This document shows positions 53,821-64,000 of a stretch of DNA of 64,000 nt, piece by piece (the first letter of the stretch is position 1; every line of letters begins with the position of its first letter). A program made the translations under genes and the position numbers. The notes below the pieces were generated by a model. The model searched no databases. It worked only from the letters and a program-made list of their open reading frames with translations, and was not told where the DNA came from. The DNA is from Photobacterium sp. TLY01 (lineage in GTDB: Bacteria > Pseudomonadota > Gammaproteobacteria > Enterobacterales > Vibrionaceae): assembly GCF_021432065.1 (NCBI RefSeq), contig NZ_CP090364.1, positions 1,316,601 through 1,380,600 of the forward strand, in the 5' to 3' direction.

Positions 53821-54087
53821 ATGCAAGATGATGAGATCATGACAGGTGAAATGCTGGTGGAAACAGTTGAGAATCAACTGGCCGAAGGCAATCCGATCAA
53901 AGTAAAAGAAACACTGATGCGGCTTGTCATGACAGGAACGCCAAGGGAAGAAGCCATCGAGATGATTGCCTGTGCCTTGTCAATTGAAGTGTTTGATGTG
54001 GTGAAAAATGACGGTGAATTCAACCTGAAGCGCTACTCAGAGAATCTGGATGCATTACCCGATATGGACTGGGAGATGGAAGACTGA
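53821..54087 (+). CDS. Small acidic conserved-type protein of unknown function
   Basis: 88 residues from ATG 53821 (a longer frame to 53758 lacks a ribosome site). No family recognised. The sequence is acidic and helical (MLVETVENQLAEGNPIKVKETLMRLVMTG; REEAIEMIACALSIEVFDVV, each in part) and ends in a Trp/Glu/Asp-rich tail. Codon use and the terminator right after it support a real gene. Confidence 0.7.
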   Translation: MQDDEIMTGEMLVETVENQLAEGNPIKVKETLMRLVMTGTPREEAIEMIACALSIEVFDVVKNDGEFNLKRYSENLDALPDMDWEMED

Positions 54088-54533
54088 TCGGGTCCTTCCC
54101 GTCTGATTGTCCACGCCACCTCAGGGTGGCGTTCTTATTTATCCCCGCTGAAATCCACATCCATAGTGATAAATCCGCCTGTAGAACCAAGGTGACGGGT
54201 AAAATCCAGCATTTTATATGGCCGAATCGAAACTGGCAGCATCTCTGCGTTTATTTTATTCATGCATTTTGTCAGTAAGGTCAAAAATGCTTTGCTTTCT
54301 TTAATATTTAGACTTAAAGGCTGGTAAATGGACTTGAAACCAGCCCCAAAGCCTAATTATTGGTGTTTTCTTGAGCTTTTGTGGTGTGATGGATGTCATA
54401 AACAGAATGATATTCTGATAAACCTTAGGTGTCTGGATTCATTTGTTGCTTTTAGGTTAAAAAACGGTGACACATTTCAAATGTATTCCATTATTGTTTT
54501 CACAACCTCTGACAAGCCGCAAGGAAACTGACA
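54088..54533. other. Intergenic region upstream of ald
   Basis: 445 bases. It contains a terminator for the small acidic gene (54113-54140) and presumably the ald promoter. Leftwards, codons 54135-54350 read as protein-like sequence without a start or ribosome site, with a possible 42-residue frame from ATG 54263 (ending in GGFITMDVDFSGDK). It looks like a gene remnant. Confidence 0.45.
54113..54140 (+). terminator. Terminator after the small acidic gene
   Basis: GCCACC-TCAG-GGTGGC stem (54115-54130) followed by GTTCTTATTT, 28 bases after the stop. Confidence 0.75.
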
Positions 54534-55649
54534 ATGATTATTGGTGTACCAAAGGAAATTAAAGTTCATGAATACCGCGTAGGCATGGTGCCTGCTTCTG
54601 TTAACGAAGCCGTTGCTCATGGCCACACTGTATACGTTGAAACGCAAGCGGGTGCTGGTATTGGTTTCAGCGATCAGGACTACATTGACGCCGGTGCAAA
54701 AATTCTGCCGACCGCCGCTGATGTGTTTGCAGAAGCTGAAATGATTGTGAAGGTGAAAGAACCTCAGGCAGTCGAACGTGCCATGCTGCGCGAAGGTCAG
54801 ATTCTGTTTACTTACCTGCACCTGGCACCGGACCCAGAACAGACAAAAGATCTGGTTGACAGTAAAGCGGTATGTATTGCGTACGAAACCGTGACGGATG
54901 ATTTTGGCCGCTTGCCTCTTCTGGCACCGATGTCCGAAGTCGCTGGTCGTATGTCAATTCAGGCGGGTGCTTTTGCACTGGAAAAATCTCGCGGTGGCAG
55001 CGGTATGCTGCTGGCGGGTGTTCCCGGTGTTGAACCTGCGAAAGTCGTGATTATCGGTGGTGGTGTCGTGGGTGCGAACGCTGCTCAGATGGCGGTTGGC
55101 CTGCGTGCGAACGTTGTCGTTCTGGATCGTAGCATTGATGTATTGCGTAAACTGGATGCGCAGTTCGATGGCAAGGTACAGTGCGTGTATTCAACCAAAG
55201 ACGCGATTGAAAAGCATGTACTGGAAGCTGATCTGGTTATCGGTGGTGTGCTGGTGGCAGGTGCCGCAGCGCCTAAGCTGGTCACAGCTGAGATGGTGAA
55301 GAAGATGAAGCCTGGCTCAGCCATTGTGGATGTGGCCATCGACCAGGGCGGTTGTGTTGAAACTTCTCACGCAACAACGCACAGCGAGCCGACTTTCATT
55401 GTTGATGATGTTGTTCACTACTGTGTTGCCAACATGCCTGGCGCAGTTGCCCGTACTTCTACCTTTGCACTGAATAACGTGACATTGCCATATATTCTGA
55501 AACTGGCAAACAAAGGTTATAAAGCGGCGCTGCAGGAAGACAAACACCTGCTGAACGGGCTGAACGTTTACCGTGGTCAAATTACTTGTCACGAAGTATC
55601 AACGGCCTTGGATCTGCCATTTGTCGAAGCGGCGAAAGCGCTGGCCTGA
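54534..55649 (+). CDS. ald: Alanine dehydrogenase
   Basis: 371-residue NAD-dependent enzyme interconverting L-alanine and pyruvate plus ammonia. N-terminal [20 protein letters not shown], with the substrate Lys in [10 protein letters not shown], catalytic His in [11 protein letters not shown], and a Rossmann segment [17 protein letters not shown]. The AAGGAAAC ribosome site fits ATG 54534. Single gene with its own terminator. Lrp-type control is common for ald but no regulator gene is adjacent. Confidence 0.97.
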   Translation: MIIGVPKEIKVHEYRVGMVPASVNEAVAHGHTVYVETQAGAGIGFSDQDYIDAGAKILPTAADVFAEAEMIVKVKEPQAVERAMLREGQILFTYLHLAPDPEQTKDLVDSKAVCIAYETVTDDFGRLPLLAPMSEVAGRMSIQAGAFALEKSRGGSGMLLAGVPGVEPAKVVIIGGGVVGANAAQMAVGLRANVVVLDRSIDVLRKLDAQFDGKVQCVYSTKDAIEKHVLEADLVIGGVLVAGAAAPKLVTAEMVKKMKPGSAIVDVAIDQGGCVETSHATTHSEPTFIVDDVVHYCVANMPGAVARTSTFALNNVTLPYILKLANKGYKAALQEDKHLLNGLNVYRGQITCHEVSTALDLPFVEAAKALA

Positions 55650-55677
55650 TTCAACTAAATGTTTGATGATAGTTTTT

Positions 55678-55705
55678 AAATCCCTGCTCCGGCAGGGATT
55701 TTTTT
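55678..55705 (+). terminator. Terminator after ald
   Basis: AAATCCCTGC-TCCG-GCAGGGATTT stem followed by further T, 28 bases past the stop. Confidence 0.92.
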
Positions 55706-55930
55706 ATATTTGATAGAAATAAGTGCAAGTGAGAATATTGAAGGCTAAACATTATCTGTCAGGTATTCATTGGCGTATTAATCGAATGGATAACGCACAG
55801 AGAACGAAAAGTATATCAAGTCTGTCTTGCGTGTCTGGATAATTTATCATTTCACAGTTATTCGCCCGGTAAAATGCGATCTTCCTAACAACTCTGCGTG
55901 CCAGGGTTTAAATTGATATTACTCTGACAA
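55706..55930. other. Intergenic region with no feature seen
   Basis: Between two converging terminators; no ORF, operator or repeat stands out. Confidence 0.5.
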
Positions 55931-55960
55931 AACAAAAAGCCCTTATGAGAACATAAGGGC
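55931..55960 (-). terminator. Terminator of the L,D-transpeptidase-like gene
   Basis: Read leftwards: GCCCTTATG-TTCT-CATAAGGGC (9 bp) followed by TTTTTG. Confidence 0.88.
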
Positions 55961-55989
55961 AAGAAATAAAAGTAATCAATCAGGTTATA

Positions 55990-56637
55990 TTATGCGCGGG
56001 CGTAGATGACGCTGCCACCTTTAATGGTGTCGATAATCTTCTTGGAAAGGTTTGCCGGAAGCGCAGGGCAGCCCCAGCTGCGGCCTAAATAACCATGGCG
56101 TCGAATAAAATCTTCAGACGCATAGGGAGCGCCGTGAACAACAATATAACGGCGACGCGCATTGTCATTGAGGCCTTTTGTCAGGCCATCCAGACGCAGT
56201 GAATAACCATTGCCGCCGAAGTAGGTGGTATCGGTCAGAAAAGTACCCAGTGATGTTTGACGGGAATTGACGATATTCGAGAAGTGCTTTGCGACGACAC
56301 CGCCACTGTTGACGCCGTGTGTCACGTAAGTGTGGTAGAGCAGTTTATTTCGCTTCAGATCGATAACAAAAAAACGCTTTTCAGTCGATGGCTTACTGTA
56401 ATCAATAATCGTCAGTAACTGTTTTTTTCGTGCCTTGGTATTGTAATAAGCATGATAACCATTTTTAAATACTTCGAAGTCTAGCTTTCCTTGCAAACCC
56501 GCCTGTTCATAAACATATTTAACAATGATTTCAGGATTCTGAGTTTGTTGTGAAAGTGGTCCCTTAATTGTGCTTGCTGATGCATACTGTGGTAAATAAA
56601 AAAACAGCAAAATGAATAGGTAGATGGCTTGTTTCAT
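55990..56637 (-). CDS. Secreted murein L,D-transpeptidase catalytic-domain protein
   Basis: 215 residues with a signal peptide (MKQAIYLFILLFFYLPQYASA, in part). The C-terminal half has the L,D-transpeptidase-type motif: His in YIVVHGAPYAS and Cys in LGRSWGCPALP, the YkuD_2-like arrangement. Acts in the periplasm on peptidoglycan stems or crosslinks; whether it forms or cleaves bonds is unknown. Single gene with its own terminator. Confidence 0.85.
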   Translation of the reverse strand: MKQAIYLFILLFFYLPQYASASTIKGPLSQQTQNPEIIVKYVYEQAGLQGKLDFEVFKNGYHAYYNTKARKKQLLTIIDYSKPSTEKRFFVIDLKRNKLLYHTYVTHGVNSGGVVAKHFSNIVNSRQTSLGTFLTDTTYFGGNGYSLRLDGLTKGLNDNARRRYIVVHGAPYASEDFIRRHGYLGRSWGCPALPANLSKKIIDTIKGGSVIYARA

Positions 56638-57046
56638 TTCCTTGTTTACACTCTTTTAATTAGTTGTTGCCAGTGACGATAGGACTCTACCACAGGATTT
56701 GAATTTTTTTAGCCCTTGTATTGAAAGGGTTAAGTTAAAATTATTCCATCATCAAAGTATTTAATTTCTCAATTCTTATATTTTTATCAATATAAAACAG
56801 CGCATTAGAATATGAACATTGTTTAATCGAAAATTAGTCTCAACATGTCAGCTTATTTTACATTTTTAGTAAATTGTCAATTCTGACACGATTAATATTT
56901 TGTTTTAGAAAAGAAAAATAATAGGGGGGTAGCAGAAACATCAAATAATCACTCATTTGGCTGTTTGTTCGGATTTTGAGCTTGGTATCGCATTTTTATG
57001 ATAGAAAATAATATCTTGGGTTAAAAAATGAACAATTTTGCTGCAT
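56638..57046. other. AT-rich intergenic region
   Basis: 410 bases of strongly AT-rich sequence with no convincing ORF, operator or repeat; presumably holds the promoter of the transpeptidase-like gene. Confidence 0.5.
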
Positions 57047-57073
57047 AAAAAAGCGGGCTGTATTGCCCGCTTT
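57047..57073 (-). terminator. Terminator of the chitinase gene
   Basis: Read leftwards: AAAGCGGGC-AATACA-GCCCGCTTT followed by more T; 33 bases past the stop codon. Confidence 0.88.
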
Positions 57074-57105
57074 GGTTAACAACTTAAGAATGACTGATTG
57101 ATTTG

Positions 57106-59517
57106 TTACTGAACCGTACAGACGGTATCCCAGCTGCCGTCGCTGCCCGGTACTGAGTTTGTCCACCATTTCGCCTGATAAACCACGCCATTGTAGATAA
57201 TCTGGTCGCCGCCGGCCGCATGGCTTGGGTTTCCTGCCCAGTCAGTTTGTGGCCAGTCTGGGTAGGTATTCACACCTGTGGTCACACACTCACCGTTATT
57301 GCCATCACCGCCGCCATTGTCGCCACCGCCGTTACTCAAATCTGCAATCGGCAAGTCTGGTTGTTCGAATGCCAGTGCATAGTCAGTATTGTTGACACGG
57401 ACGCTGTAGTTCGCCGGACCAGAAATAGGCAGGAAGTAGTTCAGGGTCAGCTCAAAGCTTTCATTGTTACCCAACTGCTTCCAGCTTGGCAGAGTGAATG
57501 CGACACGGTGGAAGTTGCCGTCCAGGCCGCCAATGTTGTCACCACGGGTATGACCGGAAGAGATGACTTGCAGATTGGCACCGGATTGATCCGACATGTT
57601 ATCCGGCGTAGATGTCGGGATGTCGAACTGGAATTCAGTGCCGCCAGGCAGAACCTGACCTGTTTTGTTGGTTAATGTCATGGTTGGATTGAGCGGGTAG
57701 TTTTGATCGCCCACTTTGAATCCGGTGACAGAGACTTCAACATTAACTGCTTCTGTTGGTATCGCACCCTCGGCAAGGGTATTACCATAAGGTGTCGCAG
57801 TGGCAAACTTGTTATGGATCGCCTTGGTCATGGTGTCACCCATGTGGTATTCACCGTTGCCTGTCTTACAGGCATTTTCGGTCGGGTCCACAGTGGTGCG
57901 GTTTCCGTTGGCATCCAGGTTGTAACAGCTGTAGTCACCGGCCAGTTCCCAGAACATGATACCGCCGATTCCCTGCTCGATCACATAGTCTGCCTTGGTG
58001 TTGATTGATTCTTTATCCTCGGTCGACAGGAAGACTTTCTTGTCTGCATTCCACAGCCATGGAGCAACAGAGACACTGTCGTAGTGGCGGGTATAGGTGC
58101 CGGTCAGCGCGTCCTGCGGATCGTTTACCGGATCTAAGCCATAGGCTGCGGTATAGCTGCCGTAAACACCGTTGGCCAGGTTCATGGCATGCCACATCGG
58201 GTTAGAGCCTGCGCCCATTTCATTACCGTTGGCGTCTTTATCGTGCCACATATTATCGATACCGATGGCACCGTAACCGCAATTACTGGTGCCTGCGCCT
58301 GTCCCGGTTGGGCAGTCGCTCTGATTCGGCAGCGCGGCTTTACCCCAGAGGCCGTTGGTTCCGCCAGTGACACCTTGCCAGCCACGGGTGTAGTAAGGCA
58401 CACCAATGTTGATTCGGCCCGCCGGCATTGAACCGCGGAAATAGTGATAAGCCCAATCAGTGTTCAGATAACCGGTTTTTTTGTACTGTGCCGTGCCGTA
58501 GACGTTACCGGCTTCCAGCTCCGCATCCAGGCCGCTGTCGAACAGTGATGCGTTGTGACCGACATAGTCGTTCCAGGCGCCGTGCAGGTCGTAACTCATG
58601 ATATTGACATAGTCGAGGTACTTAGTGACCGACATGGTTTCCATACCGCGCAGCAAATAGCCGGATGACGGTGCGGCAATGGTCAGCATATAGTGATGCC
58701 CGTCTTGCGCACTGGCCTGATCCAGTTTTTCACGCAGTACTTTCATCAGTTCATGGTAAGACTTCATTAAATGAGGACGCATGGCATCAGAGTAAGCGAA
58801 GTCATCCGGGTTGCCTGCACCTTGCATGCTGGTGGGGTATTCATAGTCGATGTCGAGACCGTCAAACTTGTACTGGCGCATCATGGCCACAGCAGAGTCA
58901 GCAAACGTCTGGATGCCCTGATGGTTGATACTGCCGTCTGCATTGGTGGTCATGGTATAAAAGCCACCATCAGCGACACGGTTGCCGTTGTCATCAAAAT
59001 GGCCGCCGGTTTCCGCCCATCCGCCGATGGAGATTAGTGTCTTCACACCATGTTGGGCTTTGGCCGTTGCCAGTGCACCGAAATGACCTTTGAAACCAAG
59101 CGTCGGGTCAATCTCAACCCCAGGCCACTCTTTGCCGACTGCCGGGTTATCAGGATTATTGACATCGCCGATGTTAACTTTGCCGTCTGAACCGATACTG
59201 ACGAAGGCATAGTTAATGTGAGTCAGGCTGTCCCAGGGAATATCCTTGACCAGATAACTGCTCTGCGGGTCGTTGCCGCTGCGCCAACTGGTGAAATAAC
59301 CGATAACACGGCGCGGATGATCGGCGCCCATTTTTTCGCGGCCGTCCTGATCGTACACGGTACAGTAGGGAACAGTGACACCCGGGGTTTGGTACAAACC
59401 GTCGGGGCGGCAGTTCGCGGCAGCCTGAGTCTGGAAACTCAGCAAACAGGCTGCGCTGAGAGTGGCGAGAGCAAAGCCTTGCTTAGCACGCTTGCGCGTT
59501 GAATGTTGCTTTGGCAT
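57106..59517 (-). CDS. Secreted GH18 chitinase with C-terminal chitin-binding domain
   Basis: 803 residues from ATG 59517 (AGGA upstream); the open frame extends 59 codons further without a ribosome site. A twin-basic signal peptide (residues 1-33, AAA cleavage region) leads to the GH18 barrel, with the catalytic [10 protein letters not shown] near residue 220 and MSYDLHGAW and YYTRGWQGV downstream. A beta-sandwich region (about 575-735) follows, then a Gly/Asn/Asp linker ([13 protein letters not shown]) and a CBM5/12-type chitin-binding domain at the C-terminus ([27 protein letters not shown]). Typical of the large Vibrionaceae chitinases. Single gene. Confidence 0.95.
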   Translation of the reverse strand: MPKQHSTRKRAKQGFALATLSAACLLSFQTQAAANCRPDGLYQTPGVTVPYCTVYDQDGREKMGADHPRRVIGYFTSWRSGNDPQSSYLVKDIPWDSLTHINYAFVSIGSDGKVNIGDVNNPDNPAVGKEWPGVEIDPTLGFKGHFGALATAKAQHGVKTLISIGGWAETGGHFDDNGNRVADGGFYTMTTNADGSINHQGIQTFADSAVAMMRQYKFDGLDIDYEYPTSMQGAGNPDDFAYSDAMRPHLMKSYHELMKVLREKLDQASAQDGHHYMLTIAAPSSGYLLRGMETMSVTKYLDYVNIMSYDLHGAWNDYVGHNASLFDSGLDAELEAGNVYGTAQYKKTGYLNTDWAYHYFRGSMPAGRINIGVPYYTRGWQGVTGGTNGLWGKAALPNQSDCPTGTGAGTSNCGYGAIGIDNMWHDKDANGNEMGAGSNPMWHAMNLANGVYGSYTAAYGLDPVNDPQDALTGTYTRHYDSVSVAPWLWNADKKVFLSTEDKESINTKADYVIEQGIGGIMFWELAGDYSCYNLDANGNRTTVDPTENACKTGNGEYHMGDTMTKAIHNKFATATPYGNTLAEGAIPTEAVNVEVSVTGFKVGDQNYPLNPTMTLTNKTGQVLPGGTEFQFDIPTSTPDNMSDQSGANLQVISSGHTRGDNIGGLDGNFHRVAFTLPSWKQLGNNESFELTLNYFLPISGPANYSVRVNNTDYALAFEQPDLPIADLSNGGGDNGGGDGNNGECVTTGVNTYPDWPQTDWAGNPSHAAGGDQIIYNGVVYQAKWWTNSVPGSDGSWDTVCTVQ

Positions 59518-59823
59518 TGATGGTTCCTTAGTGTAAAAATCAAACAATAAAATAAGTAACAGGCTTATATTTAGCCGTAAAATTACTATAGGTTTTTTAC
59601 CGGAACTCCGAGGTTTATTGTTAAAATTTTGATCTGGTATCACATAAATAGAGTGTTTTTCTGTAACATTTTCGTCATTATTTTGCGATAACAATCAATT
59701 CATCAACTTAATTGTATTGATGAAATAAATCGTTTAATCAATAGATTAGTGCCCTGGCGTGTATACATCTGTGCAGCCAATAGAGTATAAAGTGATGCTT
59801 TGGAATGACTTTCAGGATCAGAA
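59518..59823. other. Divergent promoter region of chitinase and TauE/SafE genes
   Basis: 306 AT-rich bases. A TGTATACA core at 59760-59767 resembles the GntR-type operator but its flanks do not match. No ORF is supported. Confidence 0.4.
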
Positions 59824-60582
59824 ATGGATATCACTTTATTCCATGCCTCTTTGCTCATTGGCACTGGATTTCTTGCCGGCATCATCAATACCCTGGCTGG
59901 CGGTGGCTCAAATTTAACCTTGCCGGCCTTGATGGTGATGGGGATGCCAGCAGAAGTGGCAAATGCAACCAACCGTCTCGGTGTTGTCTTGCAGGCAATT
60001 ACTGCGGTTTTCGGATTCAAACGCCATGGGAAATTGGAGCTCAGTGATACCGGCCCGATTATGGTGCCAACGATAGTTGGCGGTTTGGCTGGGGCAGTGG
60101 CAGCGGCTTACGCGCCTTCTGAGTGGATTAAGCCTTTGTTGCTGGGCACCATGCTGCTCATGGCGTTCATCATTTTAGTCAAGCCTGCGGTGGTTGCACC
60201 TGAGCCTGGTACGCTGGCGAGAAAAGTGGCAGAGACGCCCAGTTCCTGGTGGGGATTAGGACTGGCAGGTTTCTACGGCGGTTTTGTTCAGGCGGGTGTG
60301 GGGTTTGTGTTGCTGGCTGCACTGGCAGGCACCTTGCGCTATGACCTGGTCCGCGCGAATGCATTAAAGATGCTCTGTACCCTGATGTTTACTGTGGTAG
60401 CCCTCGGCCTGTTTATTTACGAAGGGCTGGTGCTCTGGGTGCCGGGACTGATCCTGGCGGCCGGGACGATTGTTGGCACTCACCTGGCAGTGAAGTTTGC
60501 GATTAAAGCGACCGCAAAAACATTGAAATGGTTTTTGTTTTTAATGACATTGTGCGGTTGTATTGCGGCGATGCTGAATTAG
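59824..60582 (+). CDS. TauE/SafE-family permease
   Basis: 252-residue membrane protein with about eight helices and the family N-terminus GFLAGIINTLAGGGSNLTLPAL followed by ANATNRLGVVLQ, in part; the second repeat has GLAGFYGGFVQAGVGFVLL. Members export sulfite, sulfonates or organic acids. Nothing nearby fixes the substrate. Single gene, terminated at 60727-60769. Confidence 0.88.
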   Translation: MDITLFHASLLIGTGFLAGIINTLAGGGSNLTLPALMVMGMPAEVANATNRLGVVLQAITAVFGFKRHGKLELSDTGPIMVPTIVGGLAGAVAAAYAPSEWIKPLLLGTMLLMAFIILVKPAVVAPEPGTLARKVAETPSSWWGLGLAGFYGGFVQAGVGFVLLAALAGTLRYDLVRANALKMLCTLMFTVVALGLFIYEGLVLWVPGLILAAGTIVGTHLAVKFAIKATAKTLKWFLFLMTLCGCIAAMLN

Positions 60583-60726
60583 TTCGCAAAAACAATGAAA
60601 TAATTGCTGTAATTTTGTTAATTTAATTAACGTGAATTGTGTGTTGTTTATTGATTCAATATAACCTTCACTGCTTTTCAATATTCCCGGAATCGTCAGA
60701 CTAAATAGAGTTACAGTTCAGATCAG

Positions 60727-60773
60727 AGCCCGTCATTAGCCCTATAATAAATAGGGTCAATGACGGGCTTTTT
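60727..60773 (+). terminator. Terminator after TauE/SafE gene
   Basis: AGCCCGTCATT / AATGACGGGCT (11 bp) with an inner CCCTAT/ATAGGG stem, followed by TTTTT. It starts 145 bases after the stop. Confidence 0.85.
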
Positions 60774-61024
60774 CTCTTTATGGTCATAATTTGGCCATGA
60801 TTCCAAATACTAGATCTAAAGTTTCATTTTTAGTGAGTGTTAACTTAACAGCGAAAGTGGCAAAATATTTCAGTTGTAACAAAATGTGAGGAGGTGTAAC
60901 CGTGAGTGAAATCAAGTGAGTATGTGTGAACTGTTTGGTGAATCAGTTGGCACTTTTTCAGGTGGAAAACTGATTCAATCCTGTGAACAGGGACATATAA
61001 CAACTTGATTTTACGCAAAATAAA

Positions 61025-61038
61025 ATGATTCAGATCAA
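61025..61038. promoter_or_regulatory. FNR-like box upstream of cyoA
   Basis: ATGATTCAGATCAA matches TTGAT-N4-ATCAA at all but the first position, 78 bases before the cyoA start. Repression of cyo by FNR under oxygen lack is known in E. coli. Confidence 0.6.
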
Positions 61039-61115
61039 AATAATAACTCATGTAGTCATTAAAAAGTGCGACTCGCTGTTGGTGACGACTTTTGCCCAAA
61101 AAGCTGAGAGAGAAC

Positions 61116-62015
61116 ATGAAAACCTCAAGATATAAGAACATCTTGTCGGGTGGGTTTGTATTTTTTATAAGCCTCTTCCTTTCAGGATGTCAATTTGCGC
61201 TGCTTGATCCGAAGGGACAAATTGGTGCTGCAGAAAAAGATTTGATAATCACATCAGTGCTACTGATGTTGGTTGTCGTTATTCCCGTTATTCTGATGAC
61301 CTTCTATTTTTCATTTAAATATCGTGAATCGAATACGGGTGAAACGTACACGCCTGAGTGGGCTCACTCAACCAAAATTGAATTGGTTGTCTGGACAGTG
61401 CCAATTATTATCATCGCCATTTTGGGCGCTATTACCTGGCAGTCGACTCACGCGCTGGATCCAAGAAAGCCCATCGAAAGTTCTGTCAAACCCATGACGA
61501 TTGAAGTGGTTTCACTGGATTGGAAATGGCTGTTTATCTATCCGGATCAGCACATTGCAACGATCAACGAAGTGGCATTCCCGAAAGATGTACCGGTTGA
61601 GTTTCGTGTGACGTCCAACAGTGTGATGAACTCTTTCTTCATTCCACAGCTGGGCAGCCAGATTTACGCCATGGCAGGTATGCTGACCAAGGTGCATCTG
61701 ATTGCTGATGAAGCGGGTGTTTACGATGGTATTTCAGCGAGCTACAGCGGCCACGGTTTCTCTGGCATGAAGTTCAAAGCACTGGCGATGCCAGATCAGG
61801 AAAGTTTTGATGAGTGGGTCAAGAAAGCTCAGGCATCAAACGACAAGCTGGTCACGCTGAAGGACTTCGAGACCATTGCTGAGCCAAGTGAGAATGCACC
61901 GGTGAGTTATTACTCCAATGTGCCTTCAACCATGCTCACAACCATCCTGAATCAATTCGAAGGCTCGTTGATGTGCACAATCACGCCATCAAATTCCACT
62001 GAGCAAACATTCTAG
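61116..62015 (+). CDS. cyoA: Cytochrome bo3 ubiquinol oxidase subunit II
   Basis: 299-residue lipoprotein subunit: signal with lipobox [11 protein letters not shown], two membrane helices (about residues 40-65 and 85-105), then the periplasmic cupredoxin domain ([49 protein letters not shown]). The CuA ligands are absent, as expected for a quinol oxidase. ATG 61116 has GAGAGAG upstream. First gene of the cyo operon, eight bases before cyoB. Confidence 0.96.
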   Translation: MKTSRYKNILSGGFVFFISLFLSGCQFALLDPKGQIGAAEKDLIITSVLLMLVVVIPVILMTFYFSFKYRESNTGETYTPEWAHSTKIELVVWTVPIIIIAILGAITWQSTHALDPRKPIESSVKPMTIEVVSLDWKWLFIYPDQHIATINEVAFPKDVPVEFRVTSNSVMNSFFIPQLGSQIYAMAGMLTKVHLIADEAGVYDGISASYSGHGFSGMKFKALAMPDQESFDEWVKKAQASNDKLVTLKDFETIAEPSENAPVSYYSNVPSTMLTTILNQFEGSLMCTITPSNSTEQTF

Positions 62016-62023
62016 GACATATT

Positions 62024-64000
62024 ATGTTTGGACGATTAACACTGGACGCCATCCCGTTCCATGAGCCCATTCTCATGGTGACTATGGCGATCATCATGCT
62101 GGGCGGCGCGGCCCTGGTAGGCGGTATTACCTACCTGGGTAAGTGGCGTTACCTATGGACAGAGTGGTTCACGACTGTCGATCATAAAAAAATTGGTGTG
62201 ATGTATATCATCATTGCCTTTGTCATGATGATGCGCGGTTTTGCCGATGCCATCATGATGCGTAGTCAGCAAGTGCTGTCTGCCGCGGGTGAAACCGGCT
62301 ATCTGCCGCCACATCACTACGATCAAATTTTCTCTGCGCACGGCGTAATCATGATTTTCTTCATGGCGATGCCTTTCATCATTGGTCTGATGAACATCGT
62401 CATTCCGTTGCAGATCGGTGCGCGTGACGTTGCTTTCCCGTTCCTGAACTCCCTGAGCTTCTGGTTGTTCGTGGTGGGTGTGGTGCTGATCAACCTGTCG
62501 CTGTTTGTCGGTGAATTCGCGCAAACTGGCTGGCTGGCGTATCCGCCACTGTCGGGCAAGGAATACAGTCCCGGAGTAGGGGTCGACTACTGGATCTGGG
62601 CACTGCAGATATCCGGTATCGGGACCACATTATCGGGCGTGAACTTCTTTACGACGATCATGCGCCTGCGTACACCGTCAATGCCGTTGATGAAAATGCC
62701 AGTTTTCACCTGGGCTTCTCTGTGTGCCAACGTGCTGATCATTATTTCGTTCCCGATCCTGACCGTGACCATTGCGCTGCTGACGCTGGATCGTTACCTG
62801 GGCACGCACTTCTTCACCAATGACATGGGTGGCGACATGATGATGTACGTCAACCTGATTTGGGCCTGGGGTCACCCTGAGGTTTACATTCTGGTACTGC
62901 CGGTCTTCGGTGTGTTCTCAGAAGTTGTGGCCACGTTCTCGCGCAAGAAACTGTTTGGCTACACCTCGCTGGTGTGGGCGACGGTTGTGATCACCATCCT
63001 GGCCTTCGTGGTCTGGCTGCACCACTTCTTTACCATGGGTGCCGGCGCAAACGTGAACGCCTTCTTTGGTATCGCCACGATGGTGATCTCCATACCAACC
63101 GGTGTGAAGATCTTCAACTGGCTGTTCACGATGTACCGTGGCCGCATTAAGTTCACGACACCGATGCTGTGGACTGTCGGTTTCATGATCACCTTTACCA
63201 TCGGTGGGATGACAGGGGTGCTGCTGGCGGTACCGGCTGCGAACTTTGTTCTGCATAACAGTCTGTTCCTGATTGCACACTTCCATAACGTGATCATTGG
63301 TGGTGTGGTATTTGGTTGCTTTGCCGGCTTTGCGTACTGGTTCCCGAAAGCAACGGGCTACATGCTGGATGAGAAATGGGGCAAGCGTGCCTTCTGGTTC
63401 TGGATTACCGGTTTCTTCGTGGCCTTTATGCCGCTCTATATCCTGGGCTTCATGGGCATGACCCGTCGTCTGAGCCAGCACATTGAACCACAGTACTTCC
63501 CAATGCTGGCGATTGCCGCCTTTGGTGCAGTCCTGATCCTGTGCGGTATCCTGTGTCAAATCATGCAGTTATACGTGACCTTCCGTGACCGTGAAGCGCT
63601 GCGTGATGTGACCGGCGACCCTTGGGATGGCCGTACCCTGGAGTGGGCGACCTCATCACCACCGCCGTTCTACAACTTTGCCCATTTGCCTGAAGGGAAT
63701 GAACTGGATGCGCACTGGTATCAGAAAGAACGTGGTGAAACCGAGCAGTCGCGTGATTATCAGCCCATCCACATGCCGAAAAACACCGGCGCCGGTGTGA
63801 TTATTTCTGCGTATGCACTGGTATTTGGTTTTGGTCTGATCTGGTACATCTGGTGGCTGGTCGCTATCGGTGTAGTCGGCATGATCGGGACTTGGATCAA
63901 GCACAGCTTCAACGAAGACGTGGATTACTATGTGACGGTTGAAGAAGTGAAAGCGATCGAAGAAGCACATAAAGCCCGTGTTGCAGGCGCAAGCACTAAA
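62024..64000 (+). CDS. cyoB: Cytochrome bo3 ubiquinol oxidase subunit I (partial)
   Basis: Heme-copper oxidase subunit I, open to the right edge; 659 codons are visible and the family length is about 660, so only a few residues are missing. Visible: [33 protein letters not shown] (low-spin heme His), [17 protein letters not shown] (CuB His and His-Tyr crosslink), WLHHFFTMG (two CuB His) and [12 protein letters not shown] (heme His). It reduces oxygen with electrons from ubiquinol and pumps protons. cyoC should follow outside the window. Confidence 0.96.
   Translation, partial: MFGRLTLDAIPFHEPILMVTMAIIMLGGAALVGGITYLGKWRYLWTEWFTTVDHKKIGVMYIIIAFVMMMRGFADAIMMRSQQVLSAAGETGYLPPHHYDQIFSAHGVIMIFFMAMPFIIGLMNIVIPLQIGARDVAFPFLNSLSFWLFVVGVVLINLSLFVGEFAQTGWLAYPPLSGKEYSPGVGVDYWIWALQISGIGTTLSGVNFFTTIMRLRTPSMPLMKMPVFTWASLCANVLIIISFPILTVTIALLTLDRYLGTHFFTNDMGGDMMMYVNLIWAWGHPEVYILVLPVFGVFSEVVATFSRKKLFGYTSLVWATVVITILAFVVWLHHFFTMGAGANVNAFFGIATMVISIPTGVKIFNWLFTMYRGRIKFTTPMLWTVGFMITFTIGGMTGVLLAVPAANFVLHNSLFLIAHFHNVIIGGVVFGCFAGFAYWFPKATGYMLDEKWGKRAFWFWITGFFVAFMPLYILGFMGMTRRLSQHIEPQYFPMLAIAAFGAVLILCGILCQIMQLYVTFRDREALRDVTGDPWDGRTLEWATSSPPPFYNFAHLPEGNELDAHWYQKERGETEQSRDYQPIHMPKNTGAGVIISAYALVFGFGLIWYIWWLVAIGVVGMIGTWIKHSFNEDVDYYVTVEEVKAIEEAHKARVAGASTK

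Larger units (their letters stand above)
60583..61115. other. Intergenic region upstream of cyoA
   Basis: 530 AT-rich bases holding the TauE/SafE terminator and an FNR-like box (61025-61038). No convincing ORF. Confidence 0.5.

Noticed and set aside
54328-54531. 67-codon rightward frame upstream of ald
   Set aside because: It runs into the ald ribosome site, lacks its own, and shows no family features.
59518-59694. N-terminal extension of the chitinase
   Set aside because: It would put 59 residues ahead of a complete signal peptide and has no ribosome site; ATG 59517 has one.
59760-59767. TGTATACA core upstream of the TauE/SafE gene as a further GntR-type site
   Set aside because: Only the 8-base core agrees; the flanking bases differ from all other copies, so chance is a good explanation.
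1-64000. CRISPR arrays, insertion sequences, prophage or integrase genes
   Set aside because: No regularly spaced repeats, transposase or integrase-like proteins were seen on either strand.

Overview
The window looks like part of a gammaproteobacterial chromosome, most likely a member of the Vibrionaceae (Photobacterium-like). The main reasons are the uvrY-uvrC-pgsA order, a fused diaminobutyrate aminotransferase/decarboxylase with carboxynorspermidine dehydrogenase and decarboxylase (the Vibrio norspermidine route), a secreted GH18 chitinase, and NsrR/Hmp. Species is not determinable by reading alone. Base composition is near 50% GC by eye, apart from an AT-rich islet at about 35.4-37.3 kb.

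Region 1 (1-16.5 kb) is a purine catabolism block. Leftward: a partial 8-oxoguanine-deaminase-like amidohydrolase, a urate/xanthine permease, an AzgA-type purine permease and 5-hydroxyisourate hydrolase. Rightward: puuE-uraD-allA-puuD. After an inserted nsrR/hmp nitric-oxide pair come leftward xdhA-xdhB-xdhC-guaD. Together these take guanine to xanthine, urate, 5-hydroxyisourate, OHCU, allantoin and allantoate, and AllA later releases glyoxylate. The allantoate-to-ureidoglycolate enzyme is not in the window.

Region 2 (17.4-26.9 kb) is core: uvrY-uvrC-pgsA, the norspermidine operon behind a long leader, and tRNA-Cys. Region 3 (26.9-38.4 kb) is accessory: a DsbA-like protein and an MBL-fold protein with a divergent LysR gene, a PAS-GGDEF-EAL protein, a four-gene operon (MFS, AhpD-like, membrane protein, SCO1-like) with its own divergent LysR gene, an AT-rich lipoprotein gene and an EamA transporter.

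Region 4 (38.4-47.3 kb) uses the glyoxylate from purines: glcG-like, aceB, gcl-hyi-glxR, a glycerate kinase and a GntR/FadR-type regulator. The palindrome ATTGTATACAAT and close variants occur upstream of the AzgA permease, between uraH and puuE, twice between aceB and gcl, and on both sides of the gntR gene. I infer one regulon joining purine breakdown to glyoxylate use.

Region 5 (47.4-64 kb) is mixed: a transglutaminase-like protein, an alpha/beta hydrolase, a 2OG-Fe(II) oxygenase, an adenosine-deaminase-family gene with a second AzgA-type permease, a LysR gene, alanine dehydrogenase, an L,D-transpeptidase-like protein, chitinase, a TauE/SafE permease, and cyoA with a partial cyoB at the right edge.

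The least explained parts are non-coding: the leader of the AzgA permease gene (alternative stems), the roughly 500-base leader of the norspermidine operon (two mini-ORFs), a nested stem with U-tract between glxR and glxK, and a GntR operator set in a promoter that reads away from any gene.
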